DNA of 64,000 bases from Pedobacter sp. ok626 (GTDB lineage: Bacteria > Bacteroidota > Bacteroidia > Sphingobacteriales > Sphingobacteriaceae), in assembly GCF_900100435.1 (NCBI RefSeq), contig NZ_FNEX01000009.1, positions 62,001 through 126,000 of the forward strand. Reading direction: 5' to 3'. Under the pieces are notes generated by a model. It searched no databases. It worked only from the letters and a program-made list of their open reading frames with translations, and was not told where the DNA came from. Below, one piece after another: positions 18,099 through 27,307 of this stretch (positions are counted from its first letter, which is position 1; every line of letters starts with the position of its first letter). Made by a program: the position numbers and the translations under genes.

Positions 18099-19328
18099 TT
18101 ATTTAGCCGGATTAGCTTTATTGTATTTTACCATTTCGGCACCAGCCATAATTACCGGACCAATACCATGTACATCATTGTAAGGAACTGGCCTATTGTA
18201 ATAAAAACTCACCGCATCCGAGATACCTGTACCGATACAGATGTCAAATATCCCACCCTGCTGATCTACTTTTGAGGCTACACCTTTCCAACCTTCTTTA
18301 GCAATGCTGATGTAAGATTTAGGTATCCATCCCTCGTTTACGGCTTTGGCTACTGCATAGGTAAACATAGCGGTAGCTGAAGTCTCAAGATAGGAGTCCT
18401 TTTTATCCAATACCTGATTCCATAGTCCAGATACATCCTGGTAACGCGCAAAACCAACGATTTGGCGCAAAAGCAAATCAATCAAATGTTTACGTTTCGG
18501 ATGCTCGGCAGGTAGTGCTGCAATCAAATCCGTTTGTGCTAAAGCAAGCCATCCATTACAACGGCCCCAACGAGCTACCCCCTGCTTGTTTACATCTGTA
18601 TAATAGCAGTGAATAAAGAGACCGCTGGCACTATCATATAGATAATTGTTAAAATTATCCACCTGCATAATGGCATCATCAAAATATTGCTGATCACCGG
18701 TAATTTTTCCCATGCGTGCAAGTAGAGGAACACTCATATATAGATCATCTGCCCATAAGGTCATCTTTCTTGGGCCAGGGCGCACAAGTGTCCGATCTGC
18801 CAATCTCACTTGTTTAGTGCTAACATAATCCGTTGCGCGTTTTAGATATGCCGTATAATCGGCACGTTTTGCGGTCAAATTCACATCGGCTAAACCGGCG
18901 GCCAATGCCCCGCAGGCATCAAGTTCGTTCATTGCAAAAAGCGGCGACCACTCCGTCCTCACATTTTCCTTATAAAGTTTTTCAAAGTAAGCGCTGTTGC
19001 TGAATACAAAATCATAGTTACGTGCAGCATAATCAGCATACTTGGCTTCACCGGTAACGTTGCTTAACTGTACCATGCTTACGGCCAATACACCCATAGG
19101 GTAATACCATTTATTGTAAGGACTTTCGGCTCTAAGGTCCGGCATACTTTCCAGCCCTTTAGTTGAGGGATACTTAACACCCGTTTTTAAATTTTTAAAC
19201 TGATATGATGTATTATCGATAACATTATTGGCTACGCGACGTATCACATCTTCGGGCTTACTACTAGGTTGAGCTTGACTAAAAAGCGTGTAAATAGTTA
19301 AAAGAATTAATAGTGTGTTTTTTTTCAT
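18099..19328 (-). CDS. GH105 unsaturated rhamnogalacturonyl hydrolase-like enzyme
   Basis: A 409-residue secreted (alpha/alpha)6-barrel of family GH105 (YteR/YesR type), which removes unsaturated uronic acid from the ends of lyase products. Visible signatures are TLWADDLYMSVPLLARMG, with the catalytic Asp pair region, RWGRCNGWLALAQTDLI, and SYLETSATAMFTYAVAKAV. The signal peptide ends near QAQ at about residue 20. Its presence beside GH43 arabinofuranosidases suggests a decorated pectin or glucuronic-acid-containing target, although no polysaccharide lyase is present in the window. It sits between GH130 and the epimerase, in one operon. Confidence 0.88.
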   Translation of the reverse strand: MKKNTLLILLTIYTLFSQAQPSSKPEDVIRRVANNVIDNTSYQFKNLKTGVKYPSTKGLESMPDLRAESPYNKWYYPMGVLAVSMVQLSNVTGEAKYADYAARNYDFVFSNSAYFEKLYKENVRTEWSPLFAMNELDACGALAAGLADVNLTAKRADYTAYLKRATDYVSTKQVRLADRTLVRPGPRKMTLWADDLYMSVPLLARMGKITGDQQYFDDAIMQVDNFNNYLYDSASGLFIHCYYTDVNKQGVARWGRCNGWLALAQTDLIAALPAEHPKRKHLIDLLLRQIVGFARYQDVSGLWNQVLDKKDSYLETSATAMFTYAVAKAVNEGWIPKSYISIAKEGWKGVASKVDQQGGIFDICIGTGISDAVSFYYNRPVPYNDVHGIGPVIMAGAEMVKYNKANPAK

Positions 19329-19355
19329 ATTTTCATTTGTTTGTTGTGTAATATT

Positions 19356-20489
19356 CTATTGAGGTTTAACGGGCTTATATATGGCTACGCCAACTCTCGA
19401 ATCGGCGCAACCATAATAGAGAAACCATTTATTCTTAAACCAGGCCATACCTTCAATAAATACGGTGCCGTCGCGGTATTGCCCACTTTTTTCAAAGGAT
19501 TCCATAGGTCTAAAGAAAGGAACATCAAGACGGGCCAATAACTTGGTTGGATCAGCTTTATCAAACAGCATTTGACCCGCACAGTAAGCACCTCCGTTAT
19601 ATCGCTTATCACCTCGGTCACCAGCATTGTTTCTACCATTATAAAGTAGAACAATTCCCTTTTCAGTCATTATTGCCGGCGGACCACATTCGGTCATATC
19701 GCTATCAAAAAAGCCTCTTCGTGGTGATGCCAGTTTCAATAATTCTCCCTGCGCATCTACCAGCGGTTTCCAGTCCACAAGATTTGACGAGGTTGCAGCA
19801 TATACATGCCTTTCACCCCAATACATGAAATATTGCCCATTGGATTTAACGATAACTTGTTTAGCTCCTTTAACCTGCGTTAAAATGGAAGCAGATTTTG
19901 TAGCGATGTTAAGAAATTTCCCTTCATAAGCATCCTGAAATATTGGGCCATGTTTTGTCCAATTGATCAAGTCTTTTGAAGTTGCAGCGCCCAATCTTGG
20001 TATCTTTCGGTTCCATTGCGTATACAGCATGAGGTAAGTTCCATCTTCAGTTACTGCGATTCGAGGATCTTCACATCCGCCAGGCCATTCAAATTCTTTT
20101 TGATCATCATGATCAGGATAAAGAACAGGTTCAGTTTTACGCTTAAAATTCAGGCCATCCTTACTAACGGCATAACCAAGTCTCGAGGTACGGCTGCCAA
20201 TCTTAATCCCGCTTTTGTCCTCTGATCGATAAAGGACCACTACTTTTCCATCTTTAACTGCAGATCCAGGATTAAAGGTGTCGTTGGCTTGCCAATGAAT
20301 TTTAGAATTGGTCATTGGATCCAAGAACATCGTGTTTGAATCTGCAGAGATTATAGGATTGGCACCTTTTGGCCTCACAAAGCCGCCCATTGCCCAATCG
20401 GGAAGTTCATTTTTATCTTGGGCTGAGCTACTGATATTAGTACCAAATGCCAATATCAGGCTTAGGAATAGAAAATGTCTTGTTCTCAT
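19356..20489 (-). CDS. Secreted GH130-family enzyme
   Basis: A 377-residue five-bladed propeller of family GH130, which contains mannoside phosphorylases and some beta-1,2-mannosidases. Recognisable segments are FNPGSAVKDGKVVVLYR, WPGGCEDPRIAV with the catalytic Asp region, MTECGPPAIM and YYGCADSRVGVAIY. It carries a clear signal peptide (about 1-23, ending SSAQ). Phosphorylases need cytoplasmic phosphate, so an exported member is more likely a hydrolase; this is inference. It lies 6 bases after the ricin-GH43 gene and 27 bases before the GH105 gene. The substrate in an otherwise arabinose-type locus is unclear. Confidence 0.85.
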   Translation of the reverse strand: MRTRHFLFLSLILAFGTNISSSAQDKNELPDWAMGGFVRPKGANPIISADSNTMFLDPMTNSKIHWQANDTFNPGSAVKDGKVVVLYRSEDKSGIKIGSRTSRLGYAVSKDGLNFKRKTEPVLYPDHDDQKEFEWPGGCEDPRIAVTEDGTYLMLYTQWNRKIPRLGAATSKDLINWTKHGPIFQDAYEGKFLNIATKSASILTQVKGAKQVIVKSNGQYFMYWGERHVYAATSSNLVDWKPLVDAQGELLKLASPRRGFFDSDMTECGPPAIMTEKGIVLLYNGRNNAGDRGDKRYNGGAYCAGQMLFDKADPTKLLARLDVPFFRPMESFEKSGQYRDGTVFIEGMAWFKNKWFLYYGCADSRVGVAIYKPVKPQ

Positions 20490-20495
20490 ATTTTA

Positions 20496-22067
20496 TTATT
20501 CACCTACAGGAACAGTAATATCTACCCCGGTTGCTGTGGCTACACCGAAATTCGGTGAACCATCAAGGTTCCAGCTAATCTTCTGCATTCTTGGGCTTCT
20601 GGCTCCGTTCGTAACATTAGGGACACTTCTCGCATGGTATATAAACCAATTTTCTTTTTTGACTACCCCATTCGGATCAGTATAACTACTGGTAAAAAAG
20701 CCGTTGTGCCCTGGCCCGTATACCGCATTGACATCATTTCTTACGAAAACCTGTTTCTTATTGATCCAGTCGGCAGCGACTGTAGGATCGCCCCCACTTT
20801 TCAATTGTATTTGTCCCAGACAATAATCGTCGCTACTATAGCGACTGGCAGAATAGATAATAAATACCGGACTGCTGGCGTCTCTCTGCAACATAATCGG
20901 TCCTTCGTTCACACCCGCACCTATAGAACTGGGTTCATGTTTCTCCCAGGTATTTGTTGGTGATGATATTTTGATTCTTGGCCCACTGATGGTCCATGGA
21001 TCTGACATTGTAGCCAGATAAAGGTATTGCTTATACCTGCTGGCAGTGCTTTCCCATCCAGACCAGATAAAATAATTGGTTGATCCTATTGTCAGTACCG
21101 AACCATCAATAGCCCACTGATCGCTGGAATCAAATATCTTCCCCTTAAAGGTCCAGGTTCCAGTCATCGGGTCTGCATTGGCATTTTCTAATACATACAT
21201 ACGGTGGGTATCTCCGGTACCATCATTAGCGGCAAAATAGATGTACCATTTTCCAGAAAGAAAGTGTAGTTCTGGCGCCCATATGTTAGAAGAATATGCT
21301 GTCCCAGTGGGTGGAGTCCAGACTACGCTTTCAGTAGCCGTGGAGAGCAAAGACATGGAAGTGGTTTTCCTAAGACCAATCTTATTCCCCCTGGTGTACA
21401 TGAAATAATAATAACCGTCCTTTTCTGCGACATATGGATCTGGCCTGCTGGCTTCAATCAGAGGATTTTGAAAGTTGACGTTATGGAAATTGAACAGGTC
21501 TTGTGTACCTGAGATGGTACTCTTTTGCCTTATTTTTGTTCCGGGCGTGTTGTTTTCAGGATCTACCACCATTTTCATCCCCGTAGCTTTATTAGTCAGT
21601 GAAAATATGTTGTTGCTGCCAGTATAGGCAATGGACCAGCTTTGCGCATCAGTCCCGGAATCGGTAGCCTGCTGCAAAATGTCACCTGAAGTTGAGGAGG
21701 GTGATTCCAGGCACTTATTGCTCGTTACATTGACTAATTTATAGTAGGTAGCATCAATTTTAAGCAATTTCCATTTCTGGCCATTATTGGGAAACCAGGG
21801 CCACTGCTGAATCTTTGCATTTTCAGCGCTGGAATTACCTGTTACCTCTACCACTGGTCCACCGGAAACGTTGGAGGACACACCTCTGATACGATAAGTG
21901 GCCCCATCAATCAGCGTCCCCAATGGCGGAGCAGCGGCAATGACCATATCCATTTTCTTCACAGCCATTTCATCGCCGTCAATCGCAACATTTGATACTT
22001 CTTTTTGACAAGCTGCCAGTAATAATAGAATCGTGGCAGTCAGTTTAGTGAAAGATTTAATTCTCAT
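20496..22067 (-). CDS. Ricin-lectin/GH43 two-domain lipoprotein (arabinofuranosidase-like)
   Basis: A 523-residue lipoprotein (lipobox Cys20, LLAACQKE). Residues about 50-190 form a ricin-type beta-trefoil carbohydrate-binding domain (WPWFPNNGQKWKLLKI, TDAQSWSI). Residues 200-523 are a GH43 propeller with triad Asp210 (SRPDPYV), Asp321 (WAIDGSV) and Glu388 (VNEGPIM). The GH43 part closely resembles exo-1,5-alpha-L-arabinofuranosidases (GH43_26-like features: SNIWAPELHFLSGKWYIYF, SPRMQKISWNLDGSPNFG). It is a paralogue of the GH43 gene at 26243-27286. It opens the four-gene operon and has its own regulon promoter about 90 bases upstream. Confidence 0.92.
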   Translation of the reverse strand: MRIKSFTKLTATILLLLAACQKEVSNVAIDGDEMAVKKMDMVIAAAPPLGTLIDGATYRIRGVSSNVSGGPVVEVTGNSSAENAKIQQWPWFPNNGQKWKLLKIDATYYKLVNVTSNKCLESPSSTSGDILQQATDSGTDAQSWSIAYTGSNNIFSLTNKATGMKMVVDPENNTPGTKIRQKSTISGTQDLFNFHNVNFQNPLIEASRPDPYVAEKDGYYYFMYTRGNKIGLRKTTSMSLLSTATESVVWTPPTGTAYSSNIWAPELHFLSGKWYIYFAANDGTGDTHRMYVLENANADPMTGTWTFKGKIFDSSDQWAIDGSVLTIGSTNYFIWSGWESTASRYKQYLYLATMSDPWTISGPRIKISSPTNTWEKHEPSSIGAGVNEGPIMLQRDASSPVFIIYSASRYSSDDYCLGQIQLKSGGDPTVAADWINKKQVFVRNDVNAVYGPGHNGFFTSSYTDPNGVVKKENWFIYHARSVPNVTNGARSPRMQKISWNLDGSPNFGVATATGVDITVPVGE

Positions 22068-22153
22068 AAATGAAATTCTATATACTGCATAGGCACATTC
22101 ATTTGCCAGAAAAAAGACAATCCGCAGTACGGTTTATAATTGGTTAATTCTTT

Positions 22154-22209
22154 CAAAGAAAAGGAATGGAGACTGTAATATCTGTTCATCTTTTTGTCGA
22201 TTTGTCTCA
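22154..22209 (-). promoter_or_regulatory. PUL1 regulon promoter site, ricin-GH43 operon
   Basis: Motif TGAGACAAATCGACAAAAAG begins at 22209 on the minus strand and continues ATGAACAG. The -7-like box TTTCTTTG spans 22161-22154, with the same 56-base geometry as the other four sites. It lies between the divergent enzyme operon and sensor operon, so it could influence both. Confidence 0.78.
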
Positions 22210-22275
22210 AAACGACAATCTCACACTTCATGGAAAGCATATTATATATATATTTATAGTTGACCAAACCAAACT

Positions 22276-25200
22276 ATGCGCGCCATACTTTCATTTGCTT
22301 TTTTTCAAGTGATGCTATTTTTTGCAGTTTTTACCTGCGAGGGTCAATCTTATTATTTTAAACATTATCAGGCTGATGATGGCTTAGCACATAATTCTGT
22401 AACCTCAATCATTCAGGATAGGAAGGGCTTAATATGGATCGGTACCCGCGGTGGGTTAAATCGCTTTGATGGTTACAGCTTTAAAACCTACAAAAACGAA
22501 AAAAACAAATTTGGCAATATTGGAAATAACCTTATAACCACGATTATCCAGGATAAAAACGGTATGCTATGGATCGGTACAGGCGCCGGAATCTTTAAAT
22601 ATGATCCTTATAAGGAAGTTTTTACGCCACTTGAAATCGCACCGCAAATTTACATCAACCAAATTTTAATTGATGATCAAAACAACTTATTCTTTATAGC
22701 AGAAAGAAACCTATACCAATACATCCAAAAAGAAAATAGAGTCCTGGACTTGAAAATGCAGGCCTCCTGCTTAGCTATCGATAGCAACATGAATTTGAGG
22801 ATCGGCAATGATGATGGCCTGATAATTACCTATAATCTCCGGAACAAAATAAGGAGCAGTGTTAGAATCATTGATCAAAACGTCCCAGGAAATTTACGGT
22901 CTATCAGCAAAATATTCCCTATTAGGGATAGTGAACTGTTAGTGGGCTGCTTTAAACAAGGCTTAAAAAGTTACAATACTAAAACCGGATTAATCAAGTC
23001 TCTTCCCCTATTTAGCAAAGATAATACCGATATATATGTACGAGATATTACCGCTGGCAGCAATCAGGAATATTGGGTGGCTACCGAATCCGGCATTTTT
23101 ATTTACAATTTAGCAACCAATACCAGCCGCAACTTACGCAAACGGGCAGGCGATCCATATTCTATTTCAGATAACGCGGTTTACACGATATGCCGGGATA
23201 ACCAGGGCGGGATGTGGGCTGGTACCTTTTTTGGAGGATTAAATTACTACTCAAAGGAGAATGCAAGATTCGAAAAATATTACCCCCTACTCGGTACCAA
23301 CTCCATTTCAGGCAGCGCAGTACGGGAGATATGTTCAGACAATAAGGGCAACCTCTGGATTGGAACTGAAGATGCCGGCTTTAATAAGTTCAACTTAAAA
23401 ACCAGAAGGTTTACCAATTATACTTCAACTGGAAAAAAAGGAGATGTTTCCTATCCTAATATACATGGATTACTAGCTTTAGATAATCAATTGTTCATAG
23501 GACCATTTTTACATGGGATGGAAATAATGGATATGAACACCGGCTTAATAAAGGAGCGTTTTAAGCTCATTGGCGATAAAGGTGACCAAGTTAGTGATTT
23601 TGTGCTGTCCATCTATCTTACAAAGGATAGCACCTTACTTATTGGGACAGCTTATAATGGCTCTGGCTTATTTACCTATGATAGGAAGCGCAAAACATTT
23701 ACTCGTATCCAACAAATCCCTTATAACTCGTATGTTTTTGATATTAAAGAAGATGAAAAAGGGAATATCTGGACCGGTAGCGTAACACAGGGAGCATTTT
23801 ATTACCATCCTAAAACTGGCAAACGTGGCAACATCCGCTTTGGAGATAAGATCAAAGACAAAATCGTAAACGAGTTTCCTGTCTATGGTATATTGGAAGA
23901 CAGTGATCATGCGATGTGGTTTACTACCGAGGGCGGCGGCATGATCCGGTTAAGTCCAGACAGGAAGACTTTAAAAAAATTCACTACCGATAACGGCCTG
24001 CCCAGTAATGTCCTGTTCCGAATGTTGGAAGATGACTCCAAACATCTCTGGATTAGTTCACTCAAAGGTTTGATCTGTTTTGATATGCGTACGGAACAAA
24101 GCAAAATTTATACACAATCCAACGGATTAATTACCGATCAGTTCAATTTCAGCTCAGCCTATAAAGATGGCAATGGCAAAATGTATTTCGGATCTGTTAA
24201 AGGAATGATTGCTTTTGACCCAAAAGAATTTGGACAAAAAGATACCAGATCCTCAACTTACATAACAGGCTTCCAGATCAACAATAAAGAGATCATTCCC
24301 GGAATGGACAATAGTCCACTCCACAAATCCATTCTATATACGGATACCATCGTACTTGCACACGACCAAAATAATTTCAGTATAGAGTTTGCAGCCCTAA
24401 ATTACTCCTCACCAGAGGTTACTCGATACGAATACCTAATGGAGGGCCTCGATAAAAACAGGACATACCTTAGCAGTAACCGCAAAGCCTATTTTACCGA
24501 CCTATCAGCTGGCAACTATACATTTATAGTTCGGGCCAAAAGCAATATAGGCAGTTGGACAGGTAAAGAGCGGCTTCTTTTTATTAAAATCCGCCCTCCC
24601 TTTTGGAAAAGTTACCCCGCTTATTTCTGCTACTTGCTTATATTAGCGATCAGCTTGTTCTGGTTAATACGTTATTATCATCGTTATCTGGAACGTAGGA
24701 ATCAGAATAAGCTGCAGCTATTTGAACACGAGAAGGAAAAAGAGATTTACCAGGCCAAGATTGAGTTTTTTACCAATATCGCCCATGAGATACAAACTCC
24801 GTTGACCCTGATCTTAGGTCCGGTTGAGCGGATGATTAAAAAGACAGCGGAACAAGAGGCTATTAAAAAAAGCCTGCTGATGGTCGAAAAAAATGCCAAA
24901 CGTTTAGCTGAACTAACCAGTCAGCTCCTTGATTTTCGTAAAACTGAAATGAACCAATTTGGCTTAAATTTTGTCAATACGGACGTAAGTCGTTTGTTAA
25001 ACGAACAAATTGCAGTGTTTAGGCCAGAAGCCGAAAAAAATAATATTTCATTACATATCGACCTCCCAAAAAGTCATGTTATCGTCTTCGCCGATCCAGA
25101 GGCTTTGGTAAAGATCTGCAGTAACCTGATCTCAAACGCCATCAAATATGCAACAAGTACAGCCAGGGTGAGCTTAGCCCCTGTTCAACCCACAGACGAG

Positions 25201-25470
25201 CAATTTATCATTAGGTTTAGTAACGATGGTAAGGGTATACCTGATGAGTTCAAGGATAAAATATTTGAACCATTTTTTAGATTGCATAGCAAAGATAAAC
25301 CAGGCACTGGGATTGGCCTTCCACTAGCCAAATCCTTGACAGAATTACACAATGGCTCGCTAAAATTAGTATCGTGCAGCACGGATAGAGTAATTTTCGA
25401 ATTAACTTTACCTGTACGTCAAAAGTTTGAATTTAAATTAAGTAGTTGGAAAAAGATAAAACAAGTATGA
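22276..25470 (+). CDS. HTCS-type sensor histidine kinase with beta-propeller repeats (split form)
   Basis: A 1064-residue membrane sensor. After a signal sequence (1-23) come about 14 two-component propeller repeats (LIWIGTRGGLNRFDGY, MLWIGTGAGIFKYD and others) forming the periplasmic double propeller, then a Y_Y_Y domain (about 690-765). A membrane helix follows at about 780-800, a HisKA domain with His837 (FFTNIAHEIQTPLTLI), and an ATPase domain (NLISNAIKYA, GKGIPDEFKDKIFEPFF, GTGIGLPLAKSL). Usual hybrid systems continue into receiver and AraC domains in the same chain. Here the protein stops after the ATPase domain and the rest is the next gene, overlapping by 4 bases. It probably senses an oligosaccharide made by PUL1 enzymes. 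Confidence 0.95.
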   Translation: MRAILSFAFFQVMLFFAVFTCEGQSYYFKHYQADDGLAHNSVTSIIQDRKGLIWIGTRGGLNRFDGYSFKTYKNEKNKFGNIGNNLITTIIQDKNGMLWIGTGAGIFKYDPYKEVFTPLEIAPQIYINQILIDDQNNLFFIAERNLYQYIQKENRVLDLKMQASCLAIDSNMNLRIGNDDGLIITYNLRNKIRSSVRIIDQNVPGNLRSISKIFPIRDSELLVGCFKQGLKSYNTKTGLIKSLPLFSKDNTDIYVRDITAGSNQEYWVATESGIFIYNLATNTSRNLRKRAGDPYSISDNAVYTICRDNQGGMWAGTFFGGLNYYSKENARFEKYYPLLGTNSISGSAVREICSDNKGNLWIGTEDAGFNKFNLKTRRFTNYTSTGKKGDVSYPNIHGLLALDNQLFIGPFLHGMEIMDMNTGLIKERFKLIGDKGDQVSDFVLSIYLTKDSTLLIGTAYNGSGLFTYDRKRKTFTRIQQIPYNSYVFDIKEDEKGNIWTGSVTQGAFYYHPKTGKRGNIRFGDKIKDKIVNEFPVYGILEDSDHAMWFTTEGGGMIRLSPDRKTLKKFTTDNGLPSNVLFRMLEDDSKHLWISSLKGLICFDMRTEQSKIYTQSNGLITDQFNFSSAYKDGNGKMYFGSVKGMIAFDPKEFGQKDTRSSTYITGFQINNKEIIPGMDNSPLHKSILYTDTIVLAHDQNNFSIEFAALNYSSPEVTRYEYLMEGLDKNRTYLSSNRKAYFTDLSAGNYTFIVRAKSNIGSWTGKERLLFIKIRPPFWKSYPAYFCYLLILAISLFWLIRYYHRYLERRNQNKLQLFEHEKEKEIYQAKIEFFTNIAHEIQTPLTLILGPVERMIKKTAEQEAIKKSLLMVEKNAKRLAELTSQLLDFRKTEMNQFGLNFVNTDVSRLLNEQIAVFRPEAEKNNISLHIDLPKSHVIVFADPEALVKICSNLISNAIKYATSTARVSLAPVQPTDEQFIIRFSNDGKGIPDEFKDKIFEPFFRLHSKDKPGTGIGLPLAKSLTELHNGSLKLVSCSTDRVIFELTLPVRQKFEFKLSSWKKIKQV

Positions 25471-26240
25471 CCGACAATGTTCTAATTATAGATGACAACG
25501 AGGATATCTTAGAATTTTTATCAGAAGTTCTGGGCGACACTTACAAATTGCATTTGGCCGAAAATGGCGAAATCGCACAAAATATTTTAAATACCGAAGT
25601 CGTAGACCTGATTGTATCAGACATTATGATGCCCGGAATAGACGGTTTCGAGGTTTGTCGGCTGGTAAAATCAAATGTTGAATATTGTCACATCCCAGTC
25701 GTGCTGCTGACGGCCAAAAATACCTATCAGGCTCATATTGAGAGCCTGGAGGTTGGTGCGGATCTTTATATTCAAAAACCCTTTTCTCCTGAGTTGTTGC
25801 AGCTGCAAATAGCCAATTTGCTGAAAAATCGTTTAAATATAAAAACCCATTTCGCAAGCTCGCCCTTCGAAGATGTCCGTGTAATGGCGCATTCAAAAAC
25901 CGACGAAGCCTTTCTAAAAAAGTTGGATGAGTACATCCGTAAAAACATTAAAGATCCTAATATTGATATTGATCAGCTTGCTGATCATATGAACATGAGT
26001 CGACCTACCTTTTATCGCAAAATAAAATCTCTTTCCTCCTTATCCCCAAAGGAGCTGATCGACATTACCCGCCTTAAAAAGGCCACGCGACTAATTGCGC
26101 AAAACGAATTCACCTTGTTCGAGATCGCTAAAGCAGTGGGTTACAGCAGTCAAAGCCACTTTAACAAAAATTTCCAGAAATATTTTAATGTTACTCCTCT
26201 TGAATACATCAATTCGTTGAGTAAAGCAATCAACACTTAA
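25467..26240 (+). CDS. Response regulator with AraC-type DNA-binding domain (split HTCS partner)
   Basis: A 257-residue protein equal to the C-terminal third of a normal HTCS: receiver domain with acidic residues D9-D10 and phospho-acceptor Asp52 (IVSDIMMPG), Lys in IQKPFSP, then an AraC double helix-turn-helix (about 155-250; IDQLADHMNMSRPTFYRKIK and FEIAKAVGYSSQSHFNKNF). I chose the ATG at 25467, which overlaps the kinase stop as ATGA; the frame is open from a TTG at 25446, but ATG with a coupled overlap is more likely. As the only DNA-binding regulator in PUL1, it is the natural candidate to bind the five 28-base motif sites. A GH43 gene starts 2 bases after its stop. Confidence 0.93.
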   Translation: MTDNVLIIDDNEDILEFLSEVLGDTYKLHLAENGEIAQNILNTEVVDLIVSDIMMPGIDGFEVCRLVKSNVEYCHIPVVLLTAKNTYQAHIESLEVGADLYIQKPFSPELLQLQIANLLKNRLNIKTHFASSPFEDVRVMAHSKTDEAFLKKLDEYIRKNIKDPNIDIDQLADHMNMSRPTFYRKIKSLSSLSPKELIDITRLKKATRLIAQNEFTLFEIAKAVGYSSQSHFNKNFQKYFNVTPLEYINSLSKAINT

Positions 26241-26242
26241 AA

Positions 26243-27286
26243 ATGAACAAACTGACTTTGCTATTCCTCCTTTTCTTTGGGGCCTCTGCAAACGCACAAA
26301 TCAACACTGAAAAGACATTCACAAACCCCATTCTGCCAGCCGGAGCCGATCCCTGGGTGATCTTCAACAAGGGCTATTATTATTACACGCAGACAACCGG
26401 GAAAGATCTAGCCATTTGGAAATCTAAAAGTATGGTTGATTTGCGCAATACATCTCGCAAAGTGATATGGATCCCGCCCACAGGTAAGTCCTATTCCAAA
26501 CAATTATGGGCACCTGAATTACATTACATTCAACAAAAATGGTATATGTATTTTTCAGCTGATGATGGTGATAATAAGCATCACCGACTTTATGTAATTG
26601 AAAATAGTTCAGAGGATCCTACTGAGGGTAAATGGGTATTCAAAGGTCAAATCACCGACCCAAGCAATAAATGGGCGATTGACGGCAATCTATTTGAGCA
26701 TACAGGAAACTTATATATGATGTGGTCGGGATGGGAAGGAAACGAGAATGGACAACAGAACATCTATATTGCTAAAATGAAAAATCCATGGACGATCACC
26801 GGGAACCGGGTAAAAATTTCGGGATCTGATTACGACTGGGAAAAATACGGGGATTTGGGTAAGCATAACAACCCGCCTCATGTAAATGTAAACGAGGGAC
26901 CACAGTTTCTTACTAGAGGTAAAAAGATGTTTGTCATTTATTCTGCAAGTGGATGCTGGACGGATTACTATGCGCTGGGGATGCTGACTGCTAATATTGA
27001 TGCAGATCCGATGAAAGCTTCAAGCTGGATCAAATCAGCCCAACCAGTATTTAAGTCATCGGCAGAAAATGGAGTTTATGCTACCGGACACAATTCTTTT
27101 TTCAAATCAGCCGATGGAAAACAAGACTGGATACTCTACCATGCCAATTCTGCGCCAGGACAAGGTTGCGGCGGCAAACGCTCACCGAGAATGCAACGCT
27201 TTACCTGGAATGGCGATGGAACCCCGAATTTCGGGATTCCTTTGGCAACCAATGTACAAATTCCTGTGCCTTCCACGAGCAAATAG
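26243..27286 (+). CDS. Secreted GH43 exo-arabinofuranosidase-like enzyme
   Basis: A 347-residue GH43 propeller with a signal peptide (about 1-18, ANAQ). Triad: Asp36 (GADPWVIF), Asp147 (WAIDGNLF) and Glu218 (VNEGPQFL). The features QLWAPELHYIQQKWYMYFSADDGDN, SGWEGN and RSPRMQRFTWNGDGTPNFG fit the GH43_26-like exo-1,5-alpha-L-arabinofuranosidases. It is closely similar to the catalytic half of the ricin-GH43 protein at 20496-22067, so the two probably arose by duplication. It starts 2 bases after the response-regulator gene and is therefore expressed with the sensor, which may supply a basal scout enzyme that makes the inducing sugar. Confidence 0.93.
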   Translation: MNKLTLLFLLFFGASANAQINTEKTFTNPILPAGADPWVIFNKGYYYYTQTTGKDLAIWKSKSMVDLRNTSRKVIWIPPTGKSYSKQLWAPELHYIQQKWYMYFSADDGDNKHHRLYVIENSSEDPTEGKWVFKGQITDPSNKWAIDGNLFEHTGNLYMMWSGWEGNENGQQNIYIAKMKNPWTITGNRVKISGSDYDWEKYGDLGKHNNPPHVNVNEGPQFLTRGKKMFVIYSASGCWTDYYALGMLTANIDADPMKASSWIKSAQPVFKSSAENGVYATGHNSFFKSADGKQDWILYHANSAPGQGCGGKRSPRMQRFTWNGDGTPNFGIPLATNVQIPVPSTSK

Positions 27287-27307
27287 AAGCCTTGTTACCA
27301 GAAATTA

